Source: Schoenoplectus triqueter | Lineage: Eukaryota > Streptophyta > Magnoliopsida > Poales > Cyperaceae | Direction: 5' to 3' | Assembly: GCA_964058805.1 (NCBI GenBank) | Contig: CAXKVV010000288.1 | Span: 1-56,629, forward strand | Length of the DNA: 56,629 bases | Part shown: in pieces, positions 12,351-23,878 of the stretch | Layout of the letters: each line of letters begins with the position of its first letter | How positions within the stretch are numbered: the stretch's first letter is position 1 | The notes under the pieces: model-generated | Told to the model about the DNA's origin: nothing | Database searches by the model: none | Seen by the model: only the letters and a program-made list of their open reading frames with translations | Program-made: the position numbers and the translations under genes

Positions 12351-15300
12351 CCAGAATAATTAAAACGGATTAGGGGTGTTAATCCCGCCACGTACGCACG
12401 ACGAGACGTGCGTACGAAAGGCTAAATGAATAAAATAAGATAAATCTCAAAATAAACAAAATAATAATAAATATAAATATACATGACCATACAGTCCAGA
12501 ATGAACAAAGAGAATACAACGCATGCATAGGCGGGGCTAGCTCCATCGGAATGGGCAGTAAATCTCTCAAATAAAAACCCAAAAGAAAGAAATAAAACGC
12601 AAAACCCGATGGATCCTATCCAACTACCCGGCTCACATGCAAATGCAGCGAAGCATCTCTGTCATCGCGCATGACTGTCCCTAGCACTCGCTCCAAGAAA
12701 ATCCTGAACCTGAAATACCTGGATCCCACAACCATCGTGGAAATGTGAGTAATTTAAAAATTACTTAGTACGGATTTAGATCCAGCCTTAAGATTTGATA
12801 TTATTTCCTAGACTGGACCCAAATACCGATACTGACTTTCTAAATGCAATAATTATCTATTTAAAAGTAAAATTATAGTTAAAGCCTCTCTTTAATAATT
12901 TCTTGTGATGCAATGACATGCAATGACAGATAATCCCGAAATATAAAGATCTGTGGATAATAATATAATATATAATAAATAAATAAATATATAAAGTACG
13001 AGATTTAAAACACCTGTATATTTATAACCCAGTTGCAGATCATCAGTCCATCCACAAGCGGGCACGTGGTCGGGCCCTGGACTTGTGACTTACCTAAGCG
13101 GGCACGTATTCGGGCCCAACTTACAAACTTAGGATTTTCGAGTAAGCGGGCGCCAATGCCCTGAATACCCTGGGAAAATTCGGCCTCCCGGAGCGATAAC
13201 GCCCTAGGAGAGTGACGGCTAAAAGCACGTACTCGGTATTCTGAATCTGATGATCCACCTCACAGAATAATAATAATATAATAAAACAAAATGGATTAAG
13301 AAGTTATGCTTTCAGTTGCCATATCGTCAAAAGGAGATAACTACCCAGGAAATAACAAATCGGAAACTAATATAAATGGGAGCCTACACTGTACCAACTA
13401 GGGGCCAGAGGATTGCATCCCGAAAAATGACAAAATGAAATATAATACAGATGGGAGCCTACACTGTACCAATCTGGGGCCAGAGGACCACATCCCAAAG
13501 GGGAGCCTACACTGTACCAACCAGGGGCCAGAGGACCGCATCCCGAGAAATGACAAAAGGATATATGATACAAATGAGAGCCTACACTGTACCAACTAAG
13601 GGCCAGAGGACCGCATTTCGAGAAATAACAAAACAGGGTAGAATCTAGACTCGGATATGGACGCCCACACTAAACACTGAAAGACATGGTATCCTACTCG
13701 CTCAAATTTGGATTAAAAATCTTAATCATATTAAGAATATTAAAAATATAATATTTATCAAAAGAAAAACACTCTAGCACCGCCGAACCCGCCAAATGAC
13801 GCGGTCGGTGGATAACCGACAAGCAAAGGTGCGCAGTGTATATACAGACCAAGGGAAAATGTAACCCGTTGGTCTGGTTATACAAGACAACCTCAGACTG
13901 AGATCACCCGGCCCGTCTTTCAGCACTTTCCCATGCATTTTGCATGATTAATTGCCTAACTTAATTAATAATTAGTGATATAAATAATATTAACCTGCTA
14001 ATTATAACATATAACTTTATTTATTTAATTCTAATCTAGTCTTATCTCAGGACTATTTCCCGAGTCCTACTCTTATCACGTCTACATGCAGTATGACATG
14101 ATATGACATGCGAATGCGGGTAGGCCCCAAAATGCTGGTCAAGTACCGAATACATATGACAGTTCAATTCGAGTCTCTAAACAATGTTTGGTTAGTAAAT
14201 ACCGCAGTTCAGATTTATTTAAAAAAAACATTTTATTTTTTCGATTTGGGAACCTATTTCTGAAGAAAGGAAATCAAATCTTAGGAAACCATACTTGAGA
14301 ATAATTCGATCAGGTCGGTAGCGTCAAATTGCTTAGTCTCCGGTGACGCTCACGATCTCGTCAGCCGTCTCATCCTGAGTGTACTCATTTGTCGGCTCGT
14401 CAAGATAAATTTCGAGAACCTATAAAGTCAAAATAAATTAATTTGCGAGTATCCTATTAACGTTGGGTCTGGTTAGGTCAGGGTATACCGGACTCGAAGG
14501 CGGGAGTATTATTATTTAAAGTTTAAAATTTAGATTATAACCATTTTGTTTAGTGTAATTAACTTTATTTTTATTTAGATTTATTAAATTGAAGTTAATG
14601 TTATCACTTAATTATTTTGATTAAAATTAGAAAATTCAATTATTTAGAAATAGAGAAATTGATTAATATATATTAATTATTTAAATTATTTTCTTTAATT
14701 ATATTTTAATTTACATACTAATATTATTTTTATAATTTATAGGTTTGTTACATGAAAATAAAATAGATGTGACAGAAATTAACGTACTCGATTAACTTAA
14801 TTTAATTAAATTAAATATTATTATTTTATTAAGTGTGTTAGTGTTTTGAGATTATATTTATTTCGATTAATGTAACTAATTTAATTTATTAAAATTAATT
14901 AAGTTAGCTTAATGTTATCACTTAATTATTTTAATTATAATTAGGATAATTAATTAATTAAAAATAGAGAAATTTATTAATATATATAATATTATATAAT
15001 TAATATTGTTCTTATTAAAAATAGAAAAATTGATTAATATAAATTTATATATTTATAAGTATTATTCCATTATTAAATAGAGAATTTGATTAATAAGTAT
15101 ATATATATATTAATTAATGTTATTAAAATAGAGAAATTGATTAATATATATTTTATATTATAAATTATTATTATCCTTAGTTATTATTTATAATCCCTAA
15201 TTATTTATATCATATTATTTAATTATATCTCATTTTATATTTTAATATTATTTTCATTAATTAGAAAATATATTATATATAAAACTAGAATTAAAAATAA

Positions 15301-17150
15301 AAAATCAAATTAAAAGAAAAGAAATCCAACTAACTTAAATTTAATTAATGTTTTTATTAAATTAAATGTGTTGGTGTTTTAATGTGTTTGGGATCATAGG
15401 CTGCCTCCGAGACCACTGTATCTGTTCGGATTTTCATTATTGAGGCAGATCATGTAATCATCTCCCAAATTTAAGTTTAAGTATTAATCAATTTATTAGC
15501 CGCGCACATTTTAAATCATGGCACTTGCTAATTAATCAATTTCACTTTTATCTAAATTAACCTTTCGGCCCACTTGGTTTAGAATAATTCATTCTCCGAA
15601 TCCGTTTAGATATAACTTCCCGCCAAGGTTTATTTTGTGCATACAACCCTCAAAAGAGATTATTACCACATTTATTAACCTTAGGCCCTCCACTTATCAG
15701 ATTATACAGTTTGGTCCTTAAATTATTTCTATCATCCCAAATGGGCATTCATGACAACCAGCAAAATAGAATATAGCATAATTTGAGCAAGACAACCCAA
15801 CACAGACCAAGAATCAACAAGGGCAGCACAAGTACACAAGGATAGTATGGTCAGCAAGGATAAGCCAAGAGAAACCAACACATCCAAGCACAAGGGCAAC
15901 ATGAGGCATAATCGCGCATATATCCTTTTGACAAAGATATTACTACAATTATTATTTTAGCCCTAAAATTATTATTATCCTTTCAATCAGCCCTCATGCA
16001 ACAGCTCTCAAGCACTACTAGGAAGGAAAATACTGATACGATTGGTCAAGATAACGAATACCCAAGAGGCACATTCGATAATCAAAATTCAACAACCCAT
16101 AACAAGATTGCGCAAGGCACACAGGCCCCATAACAGAATCACACCTGGAAAAAGAACAGGTAAAGAACCACACAAATCATCCCTTTGAACAAGAGTATGC
16201 AAAGCACAATTCAGAACCAAACAACGACAGCACCACAATTTCAAGTAACCAGCACAAGTCAGAACAACAAGACTATATCCTGCACAAGCAAAGGCACAGA
16301 GCCAAACAAGCAACAGAAACCCACACAGCCGCAACAGGAAAGAGTTTACCAGCACAAATTCAACAAGAAATAGACCCGATTACACAGATCGACAAGGACT
16401 ACCAGCAAGACAGGGCCACACCTCGCGTCACGGATACCGATCGGTACCAGTGTACCAAGGGCTTAAACCAGCATACCGACTAGTACCAGCACAAAATCAC
16501 AACAGTAGATGTAGGAACAAGAGCCAGGCGCAACAGTCCACAAGAGATACTAACCAACAGTGAAGCAAGCACGAATGCAGCACGGCTCAGCCGGCGCACG
16601 ACCCACACGGCCGGAAAAAAAGGAAAGAGGTTACCGAGTTCAACAAGCAGCAGTAAGGGGTGGGGCAACAATAGGGGAAATGTGCGACCAAGATGCGGCT
16701 CGATTGAGGGCCTGACCAAATCTCAAGGCAGCATTGAGGGTGGGTCAGCGGTGGCCAAGGCAAGGGCCAAGGCCAGCGACGCTGAGGATGGAAGGCAGTC
16801 GTGAGGAGGAGATGTATAGTGGTGGTCTGCTCGACGTCGCTCGTGCGGTGCGGTACGGTGGCCGATCGAACCTGGGGAGGAGACGGAGGGTCAGCCGAAA
16901 ACGAAGGAGAGCACTCGGCGGGGGAAGAGGGGAAGGAGTTTCGAAAGATGGGTGAGTGATCGGATGGGGCGGGGAAAGAAGAATAGGGGAGAGTTTTTTT
17001 TTTTCTCGTCTGTGTCGCCCCGGAAAGGAAAATAGGGGAGAGGGGGTACGGGGACAGCGAACCCAGTGAGAGGGAAAGGATACGGAAATGACAGGGTAAA
17101 GGGAGAAGTGAGGGGTGTTTGGTAGGATTTAAGTTGGCTAAATTTTTGTA
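12351..17150. repeat. Repeat-derived non-coding block, probably LTR-type retroelement DNA
   Basis: A 4.8-kb stretch with no conserved coding domain but mosaic composition. It holds GC-rich passages with recurrent AAGCGGGCAC and CGGGCCC words (13055-13150), a tandem repeat (13378-13635), an AT-rich part (14500-15370) with diverged internal duplications (14585-14690 resembles 14900-15000), and a GC-rich purine-skewed part (16400-17110). Such long non-coding mosaics are typical of LTRs or untranslated regions of large Ty3/Gypsy elements. No TG...CA terminal pair, primer-binding site or protease, RT or integrase domain was found, so class assignment is only an inference. Confidence 0.35.
13378..13635. 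repeat. Tandem repeat, four units of about 75 bp
   Basis: Units begin at 13378, 13453, 13501 and 13576, each opening with GRGAGCCTACACTGTACCAA and continuing with GGGCCAGAGGA. The second unit is shortened to 48 bp. The units differ by a few substitutions. The reading frames across it (PLAPGWYSVGS-type repeats on the minus strand) are by-products of the repetition. It is a local minisatellite inside the repeat-derived block. Confidence 0.85.
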
Positions 17151-18092
17151 GTCTTTCGTGTGGTAATCTTTTCAAGAAAATAGTTTTGGGTTTTCATTGA
17201 ATTAATTTGTTTATCTAAATTTTAGTTGTTTCCTTATCAGAATTTAATTTGCACCAAAAATTCATTTATGTGTATGAATAAAATGTTATGTTTTAATTTA
17301 CCTTGAAATCCTTTATTTCATTTGCATTTACAGTTTAATTAACTTGATATTTCATAATTAATTCTATAAATTTACTTTTCACATTTCAATTCGATTTATC
17401 TATATATATATAATATATATATATAATTAAACTTTTATTATATGTATGTTTTTTTTGTTAATTCAAGTTGCCGTGATATTTTATTTTATTCATTGAAGAA
17501 TTTACATTGATATGTTCGTTGTGATGGTATTAAGTTGGATTAGTTTATTATTTCATTTTACTCATCTTAGTGCACTTAAAATTTATCAGTTGTTAGACTT
17601 ATCTTACTCAATTTCATATATTATATCATGTTAATTTTTGTACGGCTTTAACAAATCCTATATCAAACCTAAAATAAATCAAAAAACGATATTGATTTGC
17701 AAAAATTAGGAAAAATACCTTATGGATGCGCTGAACTATCAGCCTCGTTCCTTTGTTAATTTGTCTTCAAATAAAAATTAAATTAAGACTGCGACAAATA
17801 AATCACATCAAATTGATAAAACAATCAGAAATATTACCTTAATGTAGATATAACAACAAGATATTCAGGTTAAAACTTGAAAACAAAAAAATTGTTTGCC
17901 ACTTACATCACAGCATGCCTAGATGAAATGTCAGAAACATAACTATAAAGTTTTTACAAATCGAATCGTGAACATAGTTTGAAACAACGATTAAAAGATA
18001 AATAAAGAAATATACACTTACGCTCAAATAATATCTCATCTTCTGTAACTTGCACCAATAACCAAAACCATCATTCGTACATGGTTGTCAGT
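17151..18092. other. AT-rich intergenic DNA
   Basis: No gene or terminal repeat was recognised. A short TA-rich run lies at 17400-17430. Confidence 0.45.
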
Positions 18093-18362
18093 AGGGGCGG
18101 AGGCAGAATAACGAAGTATGGTGGTTAATTTGTTGCAAGTCATCAAAATCATACACATGTATACTATAACAATTAGTTATTTTCTTTAAAAATATATATA
18201 TGTGGGTCAAGTATGTAAATTTTTTAAAATATATGGGGATCAATTTATCATATCCATAGCATTTTTTATCAAAATATTAAGTAAAATACATTGAGCTGAG
18301 GAAAATTTGAGAAATATATGGGGGTCAATTGACCCCATTCAACCAATATAAATCGGCCTCTG
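18093..18362. mobile_element. Short hAT-like non-autonomous element
   Basis: The 270-bp segment starts TAGGGGCGGAGGCAG and ends with CGGCCTCT. It is flanked by near-matching 8-mers, GTTGTCAG (18085-18092) and GTTATCAG (18363-18370), 7 of 8 identical. An 8-bp target duplication with GGCGGAGGC-type termini fits a hAT family. The terminal inverted repeats match only partly, so confidence is modest. Confidence 0.4.
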
Positions 18363-18370
18363 GTTATCAG

Positions 18371-19135
18371 CCCATAAAATCATAAAAAAAAAGAGTTCAA
18401 TTTGTATGAAAAATTTCAAGAAATCAAAAGATATTAGATAATAGATTCATGTTTTCTCAGTTTTTAGTTGCTTCTTATCTGAAAACAAATAACAAAAGTA
18501 AGAATCAGATTTTAGATACAAATGTGTTTCGAGAGACTGGTATCAAGCTTAATTGATGGGCAACCAAACGTCCTCACCGTGTTTACTATCAACATATTAA
18601 ATTTCTAAACAAAATAAAAATGAAATTAATAAGAATGGAGAGATACCACGCATTGTGGTTGATATGTAAACTCCATTAGGCAGCAGACTTACACTTTTTG
18701 CTGCGCATCTCTTCGGAGGGCAAAACTCCCATGCTTTAAAGAATGTAATTAATTGGGCTCTTCGTCAAGAAACAGTTTTTCATTCTTTTCAACCAAAATT
18801 TGGTTTTTAAAAATAGATGTGTTTGCCCCCACGATTGAAACCTTCGCCATCCAATCCATCTCAAGCTATCAGGAAATAGTTAACAATCATGATCTAATTT
18901 AAGGTATGTAATCTATAAAATCGGAGAAGGGCAGCAACAGTGGCCTTGCACGTAGCGAGAGTGAGAGAGAGGCGGTGGATGCCGGTGATAGCGGTCATGT
19001 ATGTAGTGAGTTAGAGAGGCAAAGTGAAGCAGTGGTGAGAGGCCCCGATGACAGGGTTGCGAAAGAGGAGTGCGAGGGCACAGTATGGGTTGGTATAGAA
19101 AGTTTTTTCATTTTCTTTTTTTAACCTTCTCTTTA
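18371..19135. other. Intergenic DNA, nothing recognised
   Basis: No conserved reading frame is visible. A purine-rich passage at 18920-19080 has the look of plant 5' leader sequence but connects to no recognisable coding exon. Confidence 0.4.
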
Positions 19136-19569
19136 CGGATGTGTTTGCGACTTTGGATGGTGTAGAATAAGAATAGTACTGTTTAGTACTGTTTTTGATT
19201 TAGCAACTATTTAAATATAAAATTAAAATTAAAAATAGCATAAGAATAGTGCTAATTCGCTAACCCATGAAAAATATTGGGTTAGTGAATTAGCATTCAT
19301 AAGGGTGATAAAAATAATTTTTTTTATATTAATATGAAGTAGTATTAGATAATTAATATTATTAAATAAAATACTATAAAATAATTAATTTTAACTATTC
19401 TTTGCACTATTCTCAAGTTGTCATCCAAATAACATTTTACTAACCCGTAATACTAAAAATTAACACTATTCTTACAATTTCTAAAATATCACTAATCTCA
19501 TATTATTCTCAACTACTGATCCAAACAGTACTATTCTTTAATTAATCCTTTCACTATCCAAACACACCC
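19136..19569. mobile_element. MITE, copy 1 of the GGGTGTRTTTGGATGGTG family
   Basis: The right end read inward gives GGGTGTGTTTGGATAGTG and the left end contains TTTGGATGGTG after GGATGTGTTTG. A TA lies outside each end. The interior shares GAATAGTACTGTTT with the copy at 42683. Length is 434 bp, with no coding capacity. The termini resemble PIF/Harbinger-type or TA-targeting MITEs. Confidence 0.65.
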
Positions 19570-20551
19570 TACAGGAAGAGCTTAAAAGCAGTGGAACTAC
19601 ACTCTTTCTCCTCCTCTTCCATTGTGTCACCCTCCGTAATCTATTCGGGAGTATAGCGTTAGGTCTGAGAGAGGAGTAAGAATATACTACTCTTTTCTCA
19701 AACGAGTAGGATCTTATTTGTAAATCCGACAATAAAAAATATTTTAAAAAATATGTGCACCAACCTCAAAGAATTAAATTAATTTGAATTGTTTGATCTC
19801 AATGAGCAGGATCATACTCATTTCTTAAACGAGCAGCAGATCTCATTGCTTGAGAGAGGTATAAGAGTGGCAACAGTACCGTACCAATTCCTACGACAGT
19901 GGTGAAATAAAAGAAATATGCACTTCAACACTATTGTCGCACAATAAATTAAAATTAGTTCATTTTGCTACATCAGACGGTTGATATTAAATTTAAAATT
20001 TTTAAATAAAATCCTAACAATTAGACACTTAGTAAAGAGTACAGATATTAATATATTTTTTAATTTTTTTACATAAAATATATTATATGATTAATTTTAT
20101 AATTTTAATATGATAAAAATAAAAAAATTATACACTATTGAATATGTAAATGCGCATATAATATTACATACATAAACATATATAAACTGTGTATATGAAC
20201 ACGCGGCCGTATTTTACCACAATGATTCACATGGAGCCAAAAATATTTCTCCGGGGGTTCACTTACACATAACACCACGGTTGTACATCCTTTGGAGGCA
20301 ACAGTTCTATTTTTGTTTCAATTTCTTTTCCCAAGTCACTGCAAGTACTAATATCCTTCCCCCCCCCCCCCCCCCCCCCCTCATGAGGAAGAGACCGATA
20401 TCATTTTCAATTTATTTGGATTTGGAGATGACGTTTCTCTCCTCTCGGAAAACAAAAAACCCAATTTACCTTTAATTTTGGAATTTGCTTGTGGGTGATG
20501 GATAATCAACCGATTTGTCCTTATCTCCTCTTGCGATCGTCATCTCCTCTT
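19570..20551. other. AT-rich intergenic DNA with a poly-C tract
   Basis: No gene is recognised. An uninterrupted run of about 22 C lies at about 20359-20380. The left target duplication of the MULE-type element occupies 20543-20551. Confidence 0.5.
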
Positions 20552-20940
20552 CAGATTTTAGTAATAATAAGTTTTATTAAATTAATATTATTAAAAATAA
20601 GAGTGAGAAATGTAAAATTTTAAATATACGAATGGCAGTGCACCACTGCCAGTGGCGCGGACGAAACGCGCCACTGATAGTGGCGCGTTTCATTATTTTT
20701 AGGAAACGTGTCACTGCCAGTGGCGTGTTTCGTCCAAACCCCGCGAAGTGAGATGGAGAGGCGTTGCGCATTTTGTATATATAAGAAGCAAACGCGCCAC
20801 TGCCAGTGACGCGTTTCGTAAAAATAATGAAACGCGTCACTGCCAGTGGCGCGCTGCCATTCGTATATTTGAAATTTTACGTTTCTCACTCTTATTTTTA
20901 ATAATATTAATTTAATAAAACTTATTATTACTAAAAACTG
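20552..20940. mobile_element. MULE-type foldback element with GC-rich internal palindromes
   Basis: The ends are CAGATTTTAGTAATAATAAG and, read inward from the right, CAGTTTTTAGTAATAATAAG. The inverted repeats extend for about 85 bp. A perfect 9-bp duplication TCTCCTCTT flanks it (20543-20551 and 20941-20949), the hallmark of Mutator-like elements. The AT-rich arms enclose a GC-rich core with five copies of a CACTGCCAGTG-type palindrome, mostly inside CGCCACTGCCAGTGGCG-like sequence (near 20643, 20671, 20712, 20798 and 20838). It codes for nothing recognisable; reading frames across it reflect the repeated core. Confidence 0.85.
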
Positions 20941-21328
20941 TCTCCTCTTGGAAAAGGACCAAAGCAGGGATGATTAAGATCAATATTTATAAAATCATAT
21001 AATATATAACTTTGATCCAAACTCAACATCTAATCATGCAAAATAACCTTCAATTTTATCGGATGTCTCCAAAGTCCGACGAGATCATTAAAAAAAAATA
21101 TCCGAAGGAAATTAATCAATGCCATACTTTTTTCTATGGCATTGGCTGTCATAGAATTTTTTGTGTCAATGACAGTGAGATCCATAAATAAAAAAAAACA
21201 CCTCTATTGCTAAATCTTATCCATTAAATAAATTCGATGGCTGAAAAAACTATGGCAGCTTCTTGCAATAGTTTATATGATAGCAGATGTAGATCCCCTC
21301 TCCGAATGTGTTGTGATGGGTAGCACTA
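20941..21328. other. Intergenic DNA, nothing recognised
   Basis: Apart from the right target duplication of the MULE-type element (20941-20949), no gene or repeat boundary was recognised. Confidence 0.4.
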
Positions 21329-21721
21329 GGGGTGCCAATGAGTTGGGTCAGGTCGAATCGGGTTCGGGTCAGATTATATTATTTTTTTATTTTTTTTATC
21401 CGATTCGAATTTAACCCGATTGAATTCGGATCAAAAAATTTTAATCTATACCCGACCCGACCCGTGTAAAATAATTAAATATTTATTAATTATTTATATA
21501 ACTTTAAGTAATAAAATATTAATTAATTTAAAATTAATCTTAATTAGTATATATTTAAATTTTAATTAGTACTAAATCATAAAATTACTTCAAAAATATA
21601 ATTAATTGGGTCAGGTCGGGTTAATCCGAACCCGATCCATTTATTTTCAGATCATGACGGGTCAAGTTAGATTCGAATCGGATTAAATTAACCCGTCGGA
21701 TCGAATCAATAATTGATACCT
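21329..21721. mobile_element. hAT-type MITE, copy of the GGGTGYCAAT family
   Basis: The left end GGGGTGCCAATGAGTTGGGT and the right end, read inward AGGTATCAATTATTGATTC, are imperfect inverted repeats. The interior is full of GGGTCAGGTCGGGTT-type and AACCCGA-type words, as in the element at 45532-45936. No clean target duplication is preserved, so the borders rest on similarity to that copy. Confidence 0.55.
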
Positions 21722-23042
21722 ATAAGTAGTACAATACTCCAAATTATTTGCATATAATTCATTTTTCACTTCCAGTCAAATAGATCGGCATATATTATAA
21801 ATCATTGAGTTACGTGTTAACTGTATTATAGGTAAATTATTCACGAATAAAATATATTTTACAAATAATTGAAGTATGTTTGAATAATTTGTTTCAACTC
21901 ATCTAAAATTTTCTCTTTCCTCAATCACGTGGGAGAGAGAACAAGTGCGAGAGAGGGAGAATGCTACAGCCATTGATTAATTCAAATTTGACTGAAATAG
22001 TTCGTTCAATAATGGATTAATTCGAATTCGACTCGGATCTATTAAAATTAAAGAATTAAATGATCTGAAATCATAATTAACTGAATTTAAAGAAATCTAA
22101 ATTTAAATAAACTCGTATATAATATTTTATTCATATCTAGTTCATATGATTTTTAATATATGTACAAAGATATTTTTATAACTAAAATTTTATATTTAGT
22201 GCGCTTTTCATAAAATTATTATAAACTCTTTATTAAATACATATATACATTAATTATGATATTTTTAAATTTAAAATTTTATTAATTTAACCCGATTATT
22301 TGACCCGATAAAATCCAAAATCATACAATTGAATTGAGTAATTTAATTTTAAATGCAAAAGCACAAAATTTTAATAAAATATTTTCTTAGTATAATTCAA
22401 AATAAAAAATAATCTGGGTCTAAATAAATCAGTTAATGTGATTCAAATATAATTTAAAATGCTCAATTTATATCTTAAACTTGCACCTTATTATCCGCAC
22501 TATGATCTGAATCAAGAAAAATTCGACGTTTGAATCAATTACTATCTAAATTTGTCCGGAACCTGATAAAAATCTGAATCTTGACTATCCAAATAATATA
22601 GTTGTTCCGACCCGTAAATATATCGAATCTCAAATTGATTAATCCGAAATATACCGAATCTGATATCAATATGTATACAAAAGTAAACCGTATAGAATTT
22701 TATTCGATTCGAAGATAGTCTGACCCGCCCGATTTGTCAGGTCGATAGCCAAGTGATCCGGCTCCTCTACAGCACTGTATGCATATAATAATTATTCGAA
22801 ATCACAACGGTCATCGAAATTGTTTTACTCGGGCTTCTCTCCTGTCAAACAGTTGAACTTCTCGACGGTAGTGCATGAATCTTAAAGTTAGAATTGAAGA
22901 CCAAGATTGAGTATCCAGTATGGCAGTACGGCAGTACGGCAGTACTCAGTACTCCGCGGATATTTTTTTCTACAGTTTTTAATCTAAACCGTTAGAATAG
23001 ATTTCAACAACTGTCCAGATCTGATTTGATATATGGGACATC

Positions 23043-23102
<60 letters not shown>

Positions 23103-23878
23103 CATCATCATCATCAAATCACAAACGTTGATCGCTGATCGGATTATTTAAATTGAAAGATCAGTACTATGCAGAGTTTTTTTTAACTCCACAGAAGATT
23201 ATGTACCCCTTTTGGTTTGGACCAAAATCTTCTAAGATTTTCTCCATTGAGATAAATTCAAACTGTTATATTAAATTACAATAAATATTTAAATTTAATA
23301 TAATACATAAAAAATGTATCATTAGTAAATTAAAAATATCAATCGCTGATGAAATAGCTCAAATTCAAACCTCAACAGTCCGCCAAGATTTTAACTCTAC
23401 AAAAGATTTTATTCCCTTCAGTTCTAGAGGCGAACAAACTCTGCGGATTTTTTTTTGGACAACTCATTTTATTCTGAATACAAATCTTAATATATAAAAA
23501 TTTATTAATATTAAATCAGAATAAGTAATTAAACAGTTCACCATTAAAAAAACCGCACTAATTCCGCTGAGGACGACGATATTGTTCCTGCTTTAGCGCC
23601 TAGGCCTTCTTTCATCTCACAAGAATCAAGATGGATAGCATCCGTTAGATATCCATCGGACGGCTCGCATGAATCGAACAACGTCACCAGTAGAGATGCT
23701 AAACCCACCTCTTTCCTCTCTGGTTGGTCGTGGGCTCGTGGCCTCTCCGATCTCCATCTGGCAACCGCCCGTCTTCCAGCCTTGCGGTTTTTTGGCGCCG
23801 TTCTAGTTTTGACTTTGGCAATTTCTATTTCTGAGCTTGTTGCTAATTTTTCTTTCTCCGTTGAGGTTCCTCGGATCA
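21722..23878. other. Long intergenic stretch upstream of RFT1
   Basis: No gene is supported. It is AT-rich to about 23500. A TTA/ATT trinucleotide array runs from about 23043 to 23102, followed by about five ATC units to 23115. Three tandem GGCAGTAC-type units lie near 22922-22945. The last 330 bp are GC-richer and should contain the RFT1 core promoter and 5' UTR. The open minus-strand frame there looks like a by-product. Confidence 0.5.
23043..23115. repeat. Trinucleotide microsatellite (ATT)n followed by (ATC)n
   Basis: About 20 consecutive ATT units pass directly into about five ATC units. It is a simple compound microsatellite about 0.8 kb upstream of RFT1. Confidence 0.95.

Noticed and set aside
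13367..13648. Short tandem repeats that could suggest a CRISPR-like or coding repeat
   Set aside because: Units are contiguous with no unique spacers, and the host is a plant. It is a minisatellite.
16089..17175. Several 60-95 codon frames on both strands
   Set aside because: They are by-products of skewed GC-rich composition; none shows conserved domains or splice structure.
20577..20889. Repetitive minus-strand frames (TGSDTF-type repeats)
   Set aside because: They arise from the palindromic core of the MULE-type element and show no protein family features.
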